Counted from the stretch's first letter, positions 1 to 7,797 are shown. The stretch: DNA of 33,902 bases from Caryophanales bacterium (GCA_947459205.1 CANHCR010000026.1:1-33902), one strand, 5' to 3'. Notes: generated from the letters alone by a model not told the origin. A program made the numbers and translations.

Positions 1-48
1 CAACATCAGCGCCCGTCCAAATTGTTGCAGGCCTCCCATCCAGTTCAT
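1..48 (-). CDS. PTS sugar transporter subunit IIC/IIBC, N-terminal fragment (cut by window edge)
   Basis: Only the first 16 codons are present: ATG at 48 reading MNWMGGLQQFGRALML. The pattern of a short amphipathic start followed by LQxxGxALML is typical of the N-terminus of glucose/N-acetylglucosamine-type PTS EIIC proteins, which take up and phosphorylate sugars at the membrane. A G-rich ribosome binding site (AAAGGGGG) lies upstream. The gene begins 19 nt after the thiE stop on the same strand, so it may be co-transcribed. The sugar cannot be assigned from 16 residues, and the family call rests on this short N-terminus only. Confidence 0.55.
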   Translation of the reverse strand, partial: MNWMGGLQQFGRALML

Positions 49-67
49 GTCGGTCGGCCCCCTTTCT

Positions 68-703
68 TTATCTTGAATATCGTGCGACCAGCTGTTTCAG
101 GTTATGTGCAGCCAGTTTAACGTCTGCCGCCTCGCTGATGGCCGAAACAACCGCGATGCCTTCGGCGCCCGCCTGCAGAACCGGTTCTGCATTGTTCAAG
201 TTGATGCCGCCGATTCCAACCTGCGGCACGCGTAGCTGCCGATCAATTTGTGCAATCAGCGTCGTGCCGATTGGCTCACCGGCATCGTCTTTCGTCGCTG
301 TCGCATAGACCGCGCCAACCCCGATGTAATCGGCGCCGTCACGCTCCGCCTGCTCTGCCTCTGCGAACGTGCCCGTCGAGATGCCGATGATGCGATCCGC
401 TCCAAGTACACGTCGCGCCTCAAGAAGCGGCACGTCGTCTTGGCCGAGATGAACCCCATCTGCCTCGAGCAAAAGCGCGAGGTCAATGCGGTCGTTGACG
501 ATGAACGGCACGTCGTGTGCACGGCACAGCGCCCGCATCTCGCCGGCAATTGCTAGCGCCTCGCGAATCGGCAATTTCTTCTCGCGCCACTGGACGATGC
601 TTACACCGCCTGCTAGCGCTTGTGCAACAATCTCTAAAGCCGACAGACCATAACGATTTTGAGCGCCGCCAATCACCAAATACAGACCTAGTTGTCGATT
701 CAT
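68..703 (-). CDS. thiE: Thiamine phosphate synthase ThiE
   Basis: ThiE joins HMP pyrophosphate and thiazole phosphate to give thiamine phosphate in the cytoplasm. The 211-aa protein has the family's TIM-barrel marks in order: QWREK near the N-terminus, VNDRIDLA followed by ADGVHLGQDD in the middle, GISTGT, then DYIGVGAVYATATK and the phosphate-binding GIGGIN near the C-terminus. The reading frame extends 15 codons further upstream, but ATG at 703 is preferred because it is preceded by AGAGGTTGCG and gives the usual ThiE start. The gene lies just after the CoA-binding protein gene (8-nt gap). No thiM, thiD or thiazole genes are nearby, and no THI-box was recognised. Confidence 0.93.
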   Translation of the reverse strand: MNRQLGLYLVIGGAQNRYGLSALEIVAQALAGGVSIVQWREKKLPIREALAIAGEMRALCRAHDVPFIVNDRIDLALLLEADGVHLGQDDVPLLEARRVLGADRIIGISTGTFAEAEQAERDGADYIGVGAVYATATKDDAGEPIGTTLIAQIDRQLRVPQVGIGGINLNNAEPVLQAGAEGIAVVSAISEAADVKLAAHNLKQLVARYSR

Positions 704-711
704 CGCAACCT

Positions 712-1131
712 CTAGCGAATCAGCACGGAATGCGCGACTTTGATACACAAATTCATGATCGCAGTAATGCCGTTTTGCTCCACCAAATCAGCCGCCTGCT
801 CGTTGTAGATTTCCTGTTGCAACCAAAAACAATTGGCGCCAACCGCAACCGTTTCTTCAGCGACCGGCAACACCTGCTCGCTACGGCGAAACACATTGAC
901 GATATCGATCGGCACGGGCACTTCTTTGAGCGACGAATAACAAGTCTCTCCAAGAATCTCACCGCTGACCATCGGATTGACGGGAATAATACGGTAGCCG
1001 CGCGCTTGCATCGCCGCCGCCACCATGTACGATGTGCGGTCTGGTTTGTCGGATAGACCGACGACAGCAATCGTTTTTGCCGCTTTCAAAATGTCTGCAA
1101 TTGCTTCATTCGACGGATTTGCGTAGCCCAT
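712..1131 (-). CDS. CoA-binding domain protein (YccU/YneT type)
   Basis: A 139-aa single-domain Rossmann-fold protein. The N-terminal part reads KTIAVVGLSDKPDRTSYMVA, followed by GYRIIPVNP and a C-terminal IMNLCIKVAH, the order seen in succinyl-CoA-synthetase-like CoA-binding proteins of the YccU/YneT family. These bind CoA in vitro but their cellular role is unsettled. The open frame reaches 1356, overlapping the previous gene. ATG at 1131 is chosen because GGAAG lies 9 nt upstream; the ATG at 1140 directly abuts that site. The gene sits 16 nt after the peptidase gene and 8 nt before thiE. Confidence 0.85.
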   Translation of the reverse strand: MGYANPSNEAIADILKAAKTIAVVGLSDKPDRTSYMVAAAMQARGYRIIPVNPMVSGEILGETCYSSLKEVPVPIDIVNVFRRSEQVLPVAEETVAVGANCFWLQQEIYNEQAADLVEQNGITAIMNLCIKVAHSVLIR

Positions 1132-1147
1132 CACATTCATCTTCCTT

Positions 1148-1951
1148 TCAATAACTGATTGCCTGGCGTCCAAGCGCCTGCCAACCGCGTTTAAATTTGT
1201 TTTTGTCGATGCGCTGTTGTTTACGATAAGATAGCGGGTCGTTGACGTACACATATTTGCTGTCATAGCCAACCAGTAGCACCGCATGCTCCTCGCGTGT
1301 CGTGCGAATTGGACCGCTCGGCGTGTCCCACTGTTGCCAGACACGAGGTACATCATAATGATTGGTCGTCCAAACGAGCACTGGCTTCTTTTGCGCCAAT
1401 TTTTGCTCTAACTTTTTGTATGGTGAGTTGGTCAAATCTACCGCTGTTTTCAAATAGAACCGCGTGAACATATATAGCGGACCATGATAAATCGCATAGC
1501 CCGGGTTCTTGCCAGTGACATCACCGACGAATCCGCTGTTCGGATTGCCCCAGTAGACAATTTTGCCGTTGCGATCACGTTTCAGCGGCGTCTTATCTTT
1601 CGGCATCGCCCGTGCGACTTCCATTTTATCAACTGACACACCCGCATACTGCAGTAACATCGTCAAACTTGTCGCTTCACAACCATTATCCAGTTCGGGA
1701 TTTTGATTGATGAGCGGTGCGTCGAGCATGATGGATGCTGGATGCTTCGTTTCCACCTTCACGGAAGGGGCGTTTTTTTTTGGACCGGTCGCATCTTTCG
1801 TCAGCGTCTGCTCCATCTTTTTGCGCTCCACTTCCTTGCCGTACTGCACTGTGCGAGATGGCTCTCCGTCACTGTTTAGCCATAAAATAAACCCGACCGC
1901 CAACACCACCACCAGCACCCCGGCATATACGAATGTCAGCGTCCGTTTCAC
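1148..1951 (-). CDS. Membrane-anchored C39-like cysteine peptidase
   Basis: A 267-aa protein with an uncleaved-looking N-terminal membrane segment (about residues 7-25), a charged linker rich in Lys and Glu (30-70), and an extracytoplasmic C39-like (Peptidase_C39_2) domain. The probable catalytic triad is Cys91 in DNGCEATS, His222 in EEHAVLLVGYD and Asp238 in VNDPL. This double-glycine-peptidase-like family is common in Bacillota, but the substrates of these standalone, transporter-free members are unknown. It starts with GTG one nucleotide after the aroA stop, so translation is probably coupled to aroA. A role in cell wall or secreted-peptide processing would be inference only. Confidence 0.8.
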   Translation of the reverse strand: MKRTLTFVYAGVLVVVLAVGFILWLNSDGEPSRTVQYGKEVERKKMEQTLTKDATGPKKNAPSVKVETKHPASIMLDAPLINQNPELDNGCEATSLTMLLQYAGVSVDKMEVARAMPKDKTPLKRDRNGKIVYWGNPNSGFVGDVTGKNPGYAIYHGPLYMFTRFYLKTAVDLTNSPYKKLEQKLAQKKPVLVWTTNHYDVPRVWQQWDTPSGPIRTTREEHAVLLVGYDSKYVYVNDPLSYRKQQRIDKNKFKRGWQALGRQAISY

Positions 1952-1952
1952 T

Positions 1953-3245
1953 TTACTTCACCCACTCAACCTGAGCGCCCAACGCCTGCAAATGGTCAAA
2001 ATAAATTGGATATGACTTGGCCACATGATGCGCGTCCTTAATAAGCAAACCTTGTTTGGAGCGTAAGCCGACGACGGTCAGCGCCATGATGACGCGATGA
2101 TCAAAATGTGCATCGATTTCGACGCCGCCTTCAACACCTTCCGGACGACCGTGAACGATAATTTCGCTCTGAGTTTCTTCGACGTTCGCGCCTGCTTTGC
2201 GCAATTCGTTCAAATAATCGGTGATGCGATCACACTCTTTGTAACGCAAATTTTCGACATTGTAGAAGCGCGATGTGCCCTCAGCAAATACGGCTGCGGC
2301 AACCATCGCCAACACGCCGTCGGTGAATGTGTCGCCGTCAAATTCGACAGCGCGCAGTTTTTGAGTACCCTGCACATGTACGGTGCCATTTGTATGCGTC
2401 AACGGAGCGCCCATCGCACGCAACACGTCAACGACCGCACGCTCACCTTGCTTGCTATCTTCCTTAAGACGATGAATTTTCACATCGGAGTTGGTCACCG
2501 CAGCAGCCGCCAACACAGCCGCTGAACCCGGATAATCGCCTTGCACGAGATACTCTTGCGGTTTGTATGCTTGTCCGCCGCGCACTTTGAAAAATGAATA
2601 ATCGCTCGACGCTTCAATCTCAACGCCGGCTTGGGCAATCACTTCAAGCGTTTGGCCGACGACGACTTTCGATTTCAAATCGCCAGTGACGGTAATTTCG
2701 CTATCCTCGGCCAAGAGCGGCGTCATGAATAGCAAGGAACTCAAATATTGTGAACTCAGTTCGCCGGAAACGGTGATTTTGCCACCGCGCGGCTGCCCGC
2801 CATGAATCGTGATTGGCAAGCGCCCCTCATTATGCGTGACGCGCACATTCATCTGTTCCAACGCATGGATCAGGTCGAGGTGCGGTCGTTTGCCGAGCGA
2901 TTGCGGATAGGCGTTAATGAATGTCAGTTCTGGACAAAAAGCGGCAGTCGACATGAGAAAGCGGAGCACCGCACCAGCATTGCCGACATCAAGTTGTGAC
3001 ACATGTTTCGGATGATTGCCGAAGCCAGTAATCACCATGCGTTCTTCATTTTCATCAATTACCGCACCCAAATCACGGATACAGCGGCGCATTGCATCGC
3101 TATCTTCACTATGTGCGGGATGCCAAATCGTACTCGTGCCGTCGGCCAAAGCTGCCGTCAGCATGTAGCGCGTTGTATAATTTTTCGAAGCCAATGCGTT
3201 GATTTCTCCCTTGAGTTCGGGAGTTGGTGTCACTCGTACATTCAT
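1953..3245 (-). CDS. aroA: 3-phosphoshikimate 1-carboxyvinyltransferase (EPSP synthase), atypical active-site loop
   Basis: AroA transfers enolpyruvate from PEP to shikimate-3-phosphate in aromatic amino acid synthesis. The 430-aa protein has the expected pieces in order: SKNYTTR (K21, R26), GNAGAVLRFL (89-98 region), LSSQYLSSLLF, FTDGVLA, RYKECDRI, DHRVIMAL and AKSYPIYF. Compared with the E. coli enzyme, Ser23 is Asn here, Thr97 of the PEP/glyphosate loop is Ala (A92) and Pro101 is Phe (F96), while the catalytic Asp, Glu and Lys positions are kept. It follows the crcB pair by 51 nt on the same strand and is coupled to the C39-like gene. The partner aroK lies 2.4 kb upstream in another transcript. 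Confidence 0.92.
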   Translation of the reverse strand: MNVRVTPTPELKGEINALASKNYTTRYMLTAALADGTSTIWHPAHSEDSDAMRRCIRDLGAVIDENEERMVITGFGNHPKHVSQLDVGNAGAVLRFLMSTAAFCPELTFINAYPQSLGKRPHLDLIHALEQMNVRVTHNEGRLPITIHGGQPRGGKITVSGELSSQYLSSLLFMTPLLAEDSEITVTGDLKSKVVVGQTLEVIAQAGVEIEASSDYSFFKVRGGQAYKPQEYLVQGDYPGSAAVLAAAAVTNSDVKIHRLKEDSKQGERAVVDVLRAMGAPLTHTNGTVHVQGTQKLRAVEFDGDTFTDGVLAMVAAAVFAEGTSRFYNVENLRYKECDRITDYLNELRKAGANVEETQSEIIVHGRPEGVEGGVEIDAHFDHRVIMALTVVGLRSKQGLLIKDAHHVAKSYPIYFDHLQALGAQVEWVK

Positions 3246-3296
3246 CTGTCTAATTCTCCTCTGTAATTTTCATAAAAATATTTAATAGGTCATTTC

Positions 3297-3671
3297 TCAA
3301 AAAACAAACAACGAATATGTGCAGACCGCCAATAAAAGGCCACCACCGTAACTGCTCAGGCAATATACCATCGCGCGCGTGCGAAGACCGTTTTGCAACA
3401 AACGCAACATTTCCACATTGAAAGTAGAAAAGGTTGTGAACGCGCCGAGCGCCATATAAGCGGTTTGCGCAGGTAGTGAGTCGGCATTCCAAGCCCCGTA
3501 AACGGCACCAAGCAAAAAACTGCCGCAGAGATTTACTGTCAGTGTAGCATAAGGAAACGTCGCTTGAAAACCGCGTTCGAACAAGAGGCCGACTGCATAG
3601 CGTGCAAGTGTTCCGATGGCAGCCGCAAGTGTCAGTGCGAGTAGCCATGTGAGGCTAAAATGTGCGCTCAT
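3297..3671 (-). CDS. crcB: Fluoride channel subunit CrcB/FluC (copy 1)
   Basis: A 124-aa, four-helix membrane protein of the Fluc/CrcB family, which exports fluoride as a dual-topology dimer. Family motifs are IGTLARY near the N-terminus, the pore TVNLCGSFLLG and GAFTTFSTFN. ATG at 3671 is the start because it overlaps the stop of the upstream crcB copy (ATGA). The open frame 16 codons further upstream is inside the neighbour. Two adjacent non-identical copies usually form heterodimers of opposite orientation, as known for paired Bacillota crcB genes. No fluoride riboswitch was recognised upstream. Confidence 0.93.
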   Translation of the reverse strand: MSAHFSLTWLLALTLAAAIGTLARYAVGLLFERGFQATFPYATLTVNLCGSFLLGAVYGAWNADSLPAQTAYMALGAFTTFSTFNVEMLRLLQNGLRTRAMVYCLSSYGGGLLLAVCTYSLFVF

Positions 3672-4072
3672 GTCACGCTCACCTTCTTTTGACGTCGTGC
3701 CAATGTGGCGCCGAACCAAGCGAACAACAAGCCGCCGAACAAACTGCCAAATCCATAAGCGCCAACCGCAATCCAGTGCCCTTCCTCAAGCAAACGCAAG
3801 AGATCGATACTAAGCGCAGAAAACGTCGTGAATGCGCCGAGAAAGCCGATGGAGATTGCGCTGTATAACGTCTGAGAAAGGCGTTCGGCACACAACGTCA
3901 CAAACCATCCGAGCAAGAAGCTGCCGAGCAGATTGCAGACAAATGTCGTCAGCGGAAAATGTCCCTCCGCAGCAGCGAACAGAACCGTCTCGCCTAACAA
4001 CAGCCTGCACCACGCACCGAGCGCGCCGGCAAACGCGATACTCAGCAAAAATATCGGTTTAATGACGCTCAC
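3668..4072 (-). CDS. crcB: Fluoride channel subunit CrcB/FluC (copy 2)
   Basis: A 134-aa membrane protein with the same family marks as its partner: GALGAWCR, TFVCNLLGSFLLG and GAFTTFSALS. The C-terminus is basic (ARRQKK), as expected if the two copies insert with opposite topology. The start is uncertain: GTG at 4072 directly abuts a GGAGG, which is too close for normal initiation, and no other ATG/GTG/TTG lies at a good distance before the first helix. An ATT at 4063 is 9 nt from the GGAGG. The gene begins 12 nt after the chrA stop, so coupling to chrA is likely. Confidence 0.92.
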   Translation of the reverse strand: MSVIKPIFLLSIAFAGALGAWCRLLLGETVLFAAAEGHFPLTTFVCNLLGSFLLGWFVTLCAERLSQTLYSAISIGFLGAFTTFSALSIDLLRLLEEGHWIAVGAYGFGSLFGGLLFAWFGATLARRQKKVSVT

Positions 4073-4084
4073 CCTCCATTTACT

Positions 4085-5278
4085 TTAGAGTACGTTCAGC
4101 CAATAACCGAATGCGCCGACCACCGCCCCGCCGAGCACGAACCATGCCGAGTTCCAAGTGTAACGGAGCAACAAGAATAGCGTTAGCACAGCAAGTGTCG
4201 GCTGCCAAAACGTGCCGGTCAAGTCCGCGCACAACGCCAGTGCGACGAGCGCGATAAACGCGAGCGAGGCACAGTTGATGGCGTCGAGGGCGGTCGCAAT
4301 CAAGCGATTGCTCCGAAGGCGCGCGACCCAAGGTGCGACGAGTGCAACGAATAGAAAGGCCGGCAGGAAGATGGCGAGCGTGGCGAGCCAAGCACCCTGA
4401 AAGCCGTGCAACACGTAACCGATGAAAGTTGCCGTGGTAAACAACGGACCAGGTGTGAATTGACCGATTGTCACGGCATCGAGCAGTTGTTGCTGGGTGA
4501 GTGCGCCGAATCGTTCGACAAAATCGGTTTGCAAGTAGGCAATCAGCACGTAACCGCTGCCGTAGAGAACAGTACCAATTTTCAAAAATGTGATGAACAT
4601 TTGGCTAAGCGTGAGACCATCGGCACTATGTAAAACAGTGCCGTCTCCCTTATCCGCTTTGGTGATGGTTTGCGTAGATGCGAGTAGCAATAGCGCGAGT
4701 GCCCCTGGCGATGCAAAAAAACGATTGCGCATCGCTTGTCGTTGTTCCCACAGCAAGTAAAGTGCACCGGCTGCGGCAATCATCAGCAATTCGTTGACGC
4801 CGAGCCACATCAGCGCAAAACTGCTGATTGTGACGATTAGCAATGTCCGGTTTTTCACGGCGGATTTGGCGAGCAGCCAAACGGCGTGCGCAATGATAGC
4901 GACGACGACTGGCTTAATGCCGGACATCAGATACTGCATGAACGGCAGCATCGCATATTTTTGATAGACGAGAGCCAGCACACTGACGATGAGCATCGCT
5001 GGCAATATAAAACTGACGCCGGCAACGACTAGCCCCGCCCAACCTGCTCGCCGATAGCCGATATGAATCGCCAACTCGGTCGAATTCGGACCAGGAATTA
5101 GTTGCGAAATACTGTTCAAGTCGAGAAACGTTTGCCGATCAAGCCAGCCGCGTTTTTCTACGAGTTCTCGTTGCATGAGTGCGATGTGGGCTGCCGGACC
5201 ACCAAACGAAATCGTGCCTAATTTAGCGAAAACAGCGAACACCTCAAGGAGTCGCTGCCTGAATGACGAGTTGGACAT
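4085..5278 (-). CDS. chrA: Chromate transporter ChrA (long, two-domain CHR family)
   Basis: A 397-aa membrane protein with two homologous halves, each about 190 residues, typical of long-chain CHR proteins that export chromate. Half one carries FAKLGTISFGGPAAHIALMQ and SISQLIPGPNSTE. Half two carries FLKIGTVLYGSGYVLIAYLQ and VTIGQFTPGPLFTT. ATG at 5278 is chosen over the first in-frame codon at 5320: the frame upstream crosses a probable hairpin leader, and GGAGAGGG lies just before 5278. It heads a probable chrA-crcB-crcB operon. No ChrB-type regulator is nearby, so the true anion may not be chromate. Confidence 0.9.
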   Translation of the reverse strand: MSNSSFRQRLLEVFAVFAKLGTISFGGPAAHIALMQRELVEKRGWLDRQTFLDLNSISQLIPGPNSTELAIHIGYRRAGWAGLVVAGVSFILPAMLIVSVLALVYQKYAMLPFMQYLMSGIKPVVVAIIAHAVWLLAKSAVKNRTLLIVTISSFALMWLGVNELLMIAAAGALYLLWEQRQAMRNRFFASPGALALLLLASTQTITKADKGDGTVLHSADGLTLSQMFITFLKIGTVLYGSGYVLIAYLQTDFVERFGALTQQQLLDAVTIGQFTPGPLFTTATFIGYVLHGFQGAWLATLAIFLPAFLFVALVAPWVARLRSNRLIATALDAINCASLAFIALVALALCADLTGTFWQPTLAVLTLFLLLRYTWNSAWFVLGGAVVGAFGYWLNVL

Positions 5279-5293
5279 GATTATGGTCCCTCT

Positions 5294-5322
5294 CCGGCGA
5301 ATGCCGGTGCGGATTGACACCG
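5294..5322 (-). promoter_or_regulatory. chrA leader with two overlapping, mutually exclusive hairpins
   Basis: Read on the minus strand, the probable start of the chrA transcript can form hairpin A (CGGTG with CACCG, 5322-5305, 8-nt loop) or hairpin B (CCGGC with GCCGG around an ATTC loop, 5307-5294). They share bases 5305-5307, so only one can form fully. Hairpin B runs directly into the GGAG of the ribosome binding site. This geometry suggests translational control, but it matches no riboswitch class I recognise and it lacks the fluoride (crcB) riboswitch core. Confidence 0.4.
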
Positions 5323-5343
5323 CTATGTCTTATAGTGTTAAAT
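5314..5343 (+). promoter_or_regulatory. Probable promoter of the rhodanese gene
   Basis: A perfect -35 TTGACA at 5314-5319 is followed, after 18 nt, by a moderate -10 TTAAAT at 5338-5343. It overlaps the divergent chrA promoter, so the two transcripts may compete for polymerase. Confidence 0.4.
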
Positions 5344-5357
5344 CCTAAGTATAACAA
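5329..5357 (-). promoter_or_regulatory. Probable sigma-A promoter of chrA-crcB-crcB
   Basis: On the minus strand a -35 TTGTTA (5357-5352) and a -10 TATAAG (5334-5329) are separated by 17 nt. Transcription would start near 5322, at the foot of the leader hairpins, about 44 nt before the chrA ATG. It overlaps the probable divergent rhodanese promoter. Confidence 0.5.
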
Positions 5358-5379
5358 TATACGGAAGGAGGTATTATGA

Positions 5380-5679
5380 ATGAGCAGTTTTGCAACGATT
5401 ACACCAGCAGAGCTCAAGGCGCGCCTCGACGGCGGTGAGCGTCCGCTGATGGTTGACGTGCGCGAAGACGAGGAAGTTGCACAAGGCATGATCGCCGGTG
5501 CGGTTCACATTCCGCTCGGTCTAATCGGCGAACGTTATAACGAGTTGCCAACGTCGCAGGAAATCATCATGATTTGCCGGAGCGGCGGACGCAGCGGACG
5601 TGCCTGCGAGTTTCTTAGCGCCAACGGCTTCAACGTAACGAACATGTCCGGCGGTATGCTGGCTTGGGAAAAACTTTAA
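5380..5679 (+). CDS. Rhodanese-like domain protein
   Basis: A 99-aa single rhodanese domain, a family that moves sulfane sulfur through a cysteine persulfide. It has LMVDVREDEE, HIPLG and the active-site loop CRSGGRSGRA with the catalytic Cys first, then NMSGGMLAW near the end, all standard for small GlpE-like rhodaneses. AAGGAGG 8 nt before ATG 5380 sets the start. It diverges from chrA and converges on aroK, leaving only 6 nt between the two stop codons. The sulfur acceptor is unknown. Confidence 0.92.
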   Translation: MSSFATITPAELKARLDGGERPLMVDVREDEEVAQGMIAGAVHIPLGLIGERYNELPTSQEIIMICRSGGRSGRACEFLSANGFNVTNMSGGMLAWEKL

Positions 5680-5685
5680 ATCTCG

Positions 5686-6201
5686 TCACTCCACGTGTGC
5701 ACTAGTGAACTGGCGCACAATTTTTTCGACAATCTCATCTACACCAAGGTCTGTCGTGTCGATCGTAAAGTCTGCAAACTTGTACGCATTCTCGCGCTCA
5801 CGCAACAACTGATGCACCCGCTCCTCCAAATTCCCCTGGAGGAGCGGACGACTTTCATCCTCTCGAACGCGCTTAATAATCGTCTCCGGCGTCGCCGTCA
5901 GCAACACCACAAAACCCGATTGTTTTAAAACGATGCGATTTTCTGGCAAGAGCACGGAACCGCCACCTGTCGTAATGACTAGCTGATGGTCGAGCACGAC
6001 GCGGCGGATGCAAGCCGCTTCAATTTGCCGATAATGCGCCTCCCCGTGCTTATGAAAAATCTCCAAAATGGAGCCTTCCTTTTCTTCAATCAACATGTCA
6101 GTATCTACATGTTGCCACTTCATTTTTTGGGCTAACGCGCTACCCACAGTTGTCTTACCGGTTCCCATAAAACCGATCAAAATGATGTTTTTCTTGCTCA
6201 A
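5686..6201 (-). CDS. aroK: Shikimate kinase
   Basis: Shikimate kinase uses ATP to phosphorylate shikimate, the step before EPSP synthase. The protein (171 aa from this start) has the Walker A GFMGTGKTT, the shikimate-binding DTDMLIEE, the TTGGG loop and the lid region ESRPLLQG. An upstream GTG at 6210 is in frame, but GGAG directly abuts it. TTG at 6201 is 8 nt from that GGAG and is preferred, adding or removing only three residues. It lies 46 nt downstream of gndA on the same strand and may share its transcript. Confidence 0.92.
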   Translation of the reverse strand: MSKKNIILIGFMGTGKTTVGSALAQKMKWQHVDTDMLIEEKEGSILEIFHKHGEAHYRQIEAACIRRVVLDHQLVITTGGGSVLLPENRIVLKQSGFVVLLTATPETIIKRVREDESRPLLQGNLEERVHQLLRERENAYKFADFTIDTTDLGVDEIVEKIVRQFTSAHVE

Positions 6202-6247
6202 ATCGATCACTCCGAACTAGCGATATTGAAAATGGCAGAACCGTTTA

Positions 6248-7657
6248 TTAACCCAACCAAGCAGTGTGGAACGTGCCTTCTTTGTCTACACGCTGATACG
6301 TATGCGCACCGAAATAGTCGCGCTGTGCTTGTAGCAAGTTGGCTGGAAGAGTGGCTGTACGATAACTATCAAAATAAGCAAGTGCGCTCGCAAATGCCGG
6401 CACCGGAATGCCGTTCGTCACCGCAGCGGCTACCACATCGCGCCATGCTTGTTGATATTCCTCGATAATAGCTTTGAAATAGCCGTCGAGCAACAGGTTT
6501 TGCAACGCTGGATTACGGTCATATGCGTCTTTTATGTTTTGCAAGAAGCGTGCGCGGATGATGCAGCCCCCACGGAAAATCATCGCAATTTCACCGTAAT
6601 TTAAATTCCAGTTGTACTCTTCGGAAGCGGCTTTCATCTGTGCGAATCCTTGAGCGTAGGAACAAATTTTGCTGGCATAAAGGGCTTTACGAATTTTCTC
6701 GATGAACGCGGCACGCTCGCCAACGTTAACGGATTGAGTTGGAGCAGCATACAAAGCGGAGGCCGTCACGCGCTCATTTTTCATCGCTGACAAGCAACGC
6801 GCAAACACCGATTCTGTGATGATGGACAACGGCACGCCAAGATCGAGCGCGCTTTGACTCGTCCATTTGCCCGTGCCTTTTTGACCCGCTTTATCGAGAA
6901 TCACATCGACTAGTGGTTTGCCCGTTTCATCGTCGATTTTCGTAAAGATGTCAGCGGTAATTTCGATTAAATAACTATCGAGTTCCCCGCGGTTCCATTC
7001 GGCAAAAATTTGATGCAGTTCAGCGGCATCAGCACCGACGACATCTTTCAGCAAATGATACGCCTCGCAAATGAGTTGCATATCACCATATTCGATACCG
7101 TTGTGTACCATTTTAACGTAGTGACCGGCGCCATCAGGACCGATGTACGTACAGCAAGGATCGCCACCGACTTTCGCAGAGATGGAGGTGAAAATATCCG
7201 ACACAAGTTCGTATGCGTCCTTTTGACCACCAGGCATGATTGCCGGGCCCTTAAGAGCACCCTCTTCGCCACCAGAGACACCAGTGCCGATGAAACGCAG
7301 TCCCTTCTCTTCAAGCAAATTACTACGGCGCAAAGTATCATGAAAATGCGCATTGCCACCGTCGATTAGGATATCTCCCGTAGACAGTAGCGGAATCAAT
7401 TGTTCAATCGTAGCATCGGTCGCGGCGCCAGCTTGCACCATGATTAAAATTTTGCGCGGTGTTTCCAATGACTGCACGAATTCTTCAATCGTAAATGTAC
7501 CGACCAGATTTTTGCCTTTCGCTTCGTTCAACAGTTCCTCTGTTTTGCTAGCCGAACGATTAAACACGGATACAGTATAGCCTCTACTTTCGATATTCAG
7601 CGCCAGATTTTTGCCCATTACGGCCAATCCAATCACGCCGATTTGCTGCTTCGTCAT
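6248..7657 (-). CDS. gndA: 6-phosphogluconate dehydrogenase, decarboxylating
   Basis: This enzyme oxidises 6-phosphogluconate to ribulose-5-phosphate and CO2 with NADP+ in the oxidative pentose phosphate pathway. The 469-aa length is normal. It begins with the Rossmann motif [16 protein letters not shown], followed by FNRS at the NADP-specificity position, [11 protein letters not shown], the catalytic region [10 protein letters not shown], and the C-terminal [14 protein letters not shown] 7657 follows AAAGGA. A probable extended -10 promoter with an inverted repeat lies 50 nt upstream. Confidence 0.96.
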   Translation of the reverse strand: MTKQQIGVIGLAVMGKNLALNIESRGYTVSVFNRSASKTEELLNEAKGKNLVGTFTIEEFVQSLETPRKILIMVQAGAATDATIEQLIPLLSTGDILIDGGNAHFHDTLRRSNLLEEKGLRFIGTGVSGGEEGALKGPAIMPGGQKDAYELVSDIFTSISAKVGGDPCCTYIGPDGAGHYVKMVHNGIEYGDMQLICEAYHLLKDVVGADAAELHQIFAEWNRGELDSYLIEITADIFTKIDDETGKPLVDVILDKAGQKGTGKWTSQSALDLGVPLSIITESVFARCLSAMKNERVTASALYAAPTQSVNVGERAAFIEKIRKALYASKICSYAQGFAQMKAASEEYNWNLNYGEIAMIFRGGCIIRARFLQNIKDAYDRNPALQNLLLDGYFKAIIEEYQQAWRDVVAAAVTNGIPVPAFASALAYFDSYRTATLPANLLQAQRDYFGAHTYQRVDKEGTFHTAWLG

Positions 7658-7687
7658 GAACGTTCCGTCCTTTTCAGTAAAAATTTT

Positions 7688-7712
7688 GGTGAAAAAATTT
7701 CACCTTAGTATA
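7688..7712 (-). promoter_or_regulatory. gndA promoter with inverted repeat at the start site
   Basis: On the minus strand there is an extended -10 (TGC then TATACT, with TATACT at 7712-7707) and no convincing -35. Immediately downstream, at 7704-7688, lies the perfect 7-bp inverted repeat GGTGAAA-TTT-TTTCACC. Its place over the expected start point fits a repressor operator. It could also form a small leader hairpin. Confidence 0.45.
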
Positions 7713-7755
7713 GCACATTTCATCCTGAAACGATAAATTTTCCACAAAAAATGAC

Positions 7756-7783
7756 TTGCATTGCCGACAATTTCAGTTATAAT
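7756..7783 (+). promoter_or_regulatory. Sigma-A promoter of the SOS-box gene
   Basis: A -35 TTGCAT (7756-7761) and a perfect -10 TATAAT (7778-7783) are separated by 16 nt. The predicted start (about 7790) falls inside the LexA box. Confidence 0.65.
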
Positions 7784-7785
7784 AA

Positions 7786-7797
7786 GAACATACGTTC
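7786..7797 (+). promoter_or_regulatory. LexA/DinR (SOS) box
   Basis: GAACATACGTTC matches the Gram-positive SOS box core GAAC-RNRY-GTTC at every position; the flanking bases are A and T rather than C and G. It begins 2 nt after the -10 and covers the predicted start site, where LexA binding blocks transcription. The gene at 7816 is therefore predicted to be DNA-damage inducible. Confidence 0.7.

Noticed and set aside
5278-5320. chrA start at 5320
   Set aside because: That start would place the promoter-proximal hairpins in coding sequence; the codon at 5278 has GGAGAGGG at a good distance.
5280-5380. Fluoride (crcB) riboswitch ahead of chrA-crcB-crcB
   Set aside because: The conserved core and pseudoknot pattern of that class is not present; the leader only offers two short alternative hairpins.
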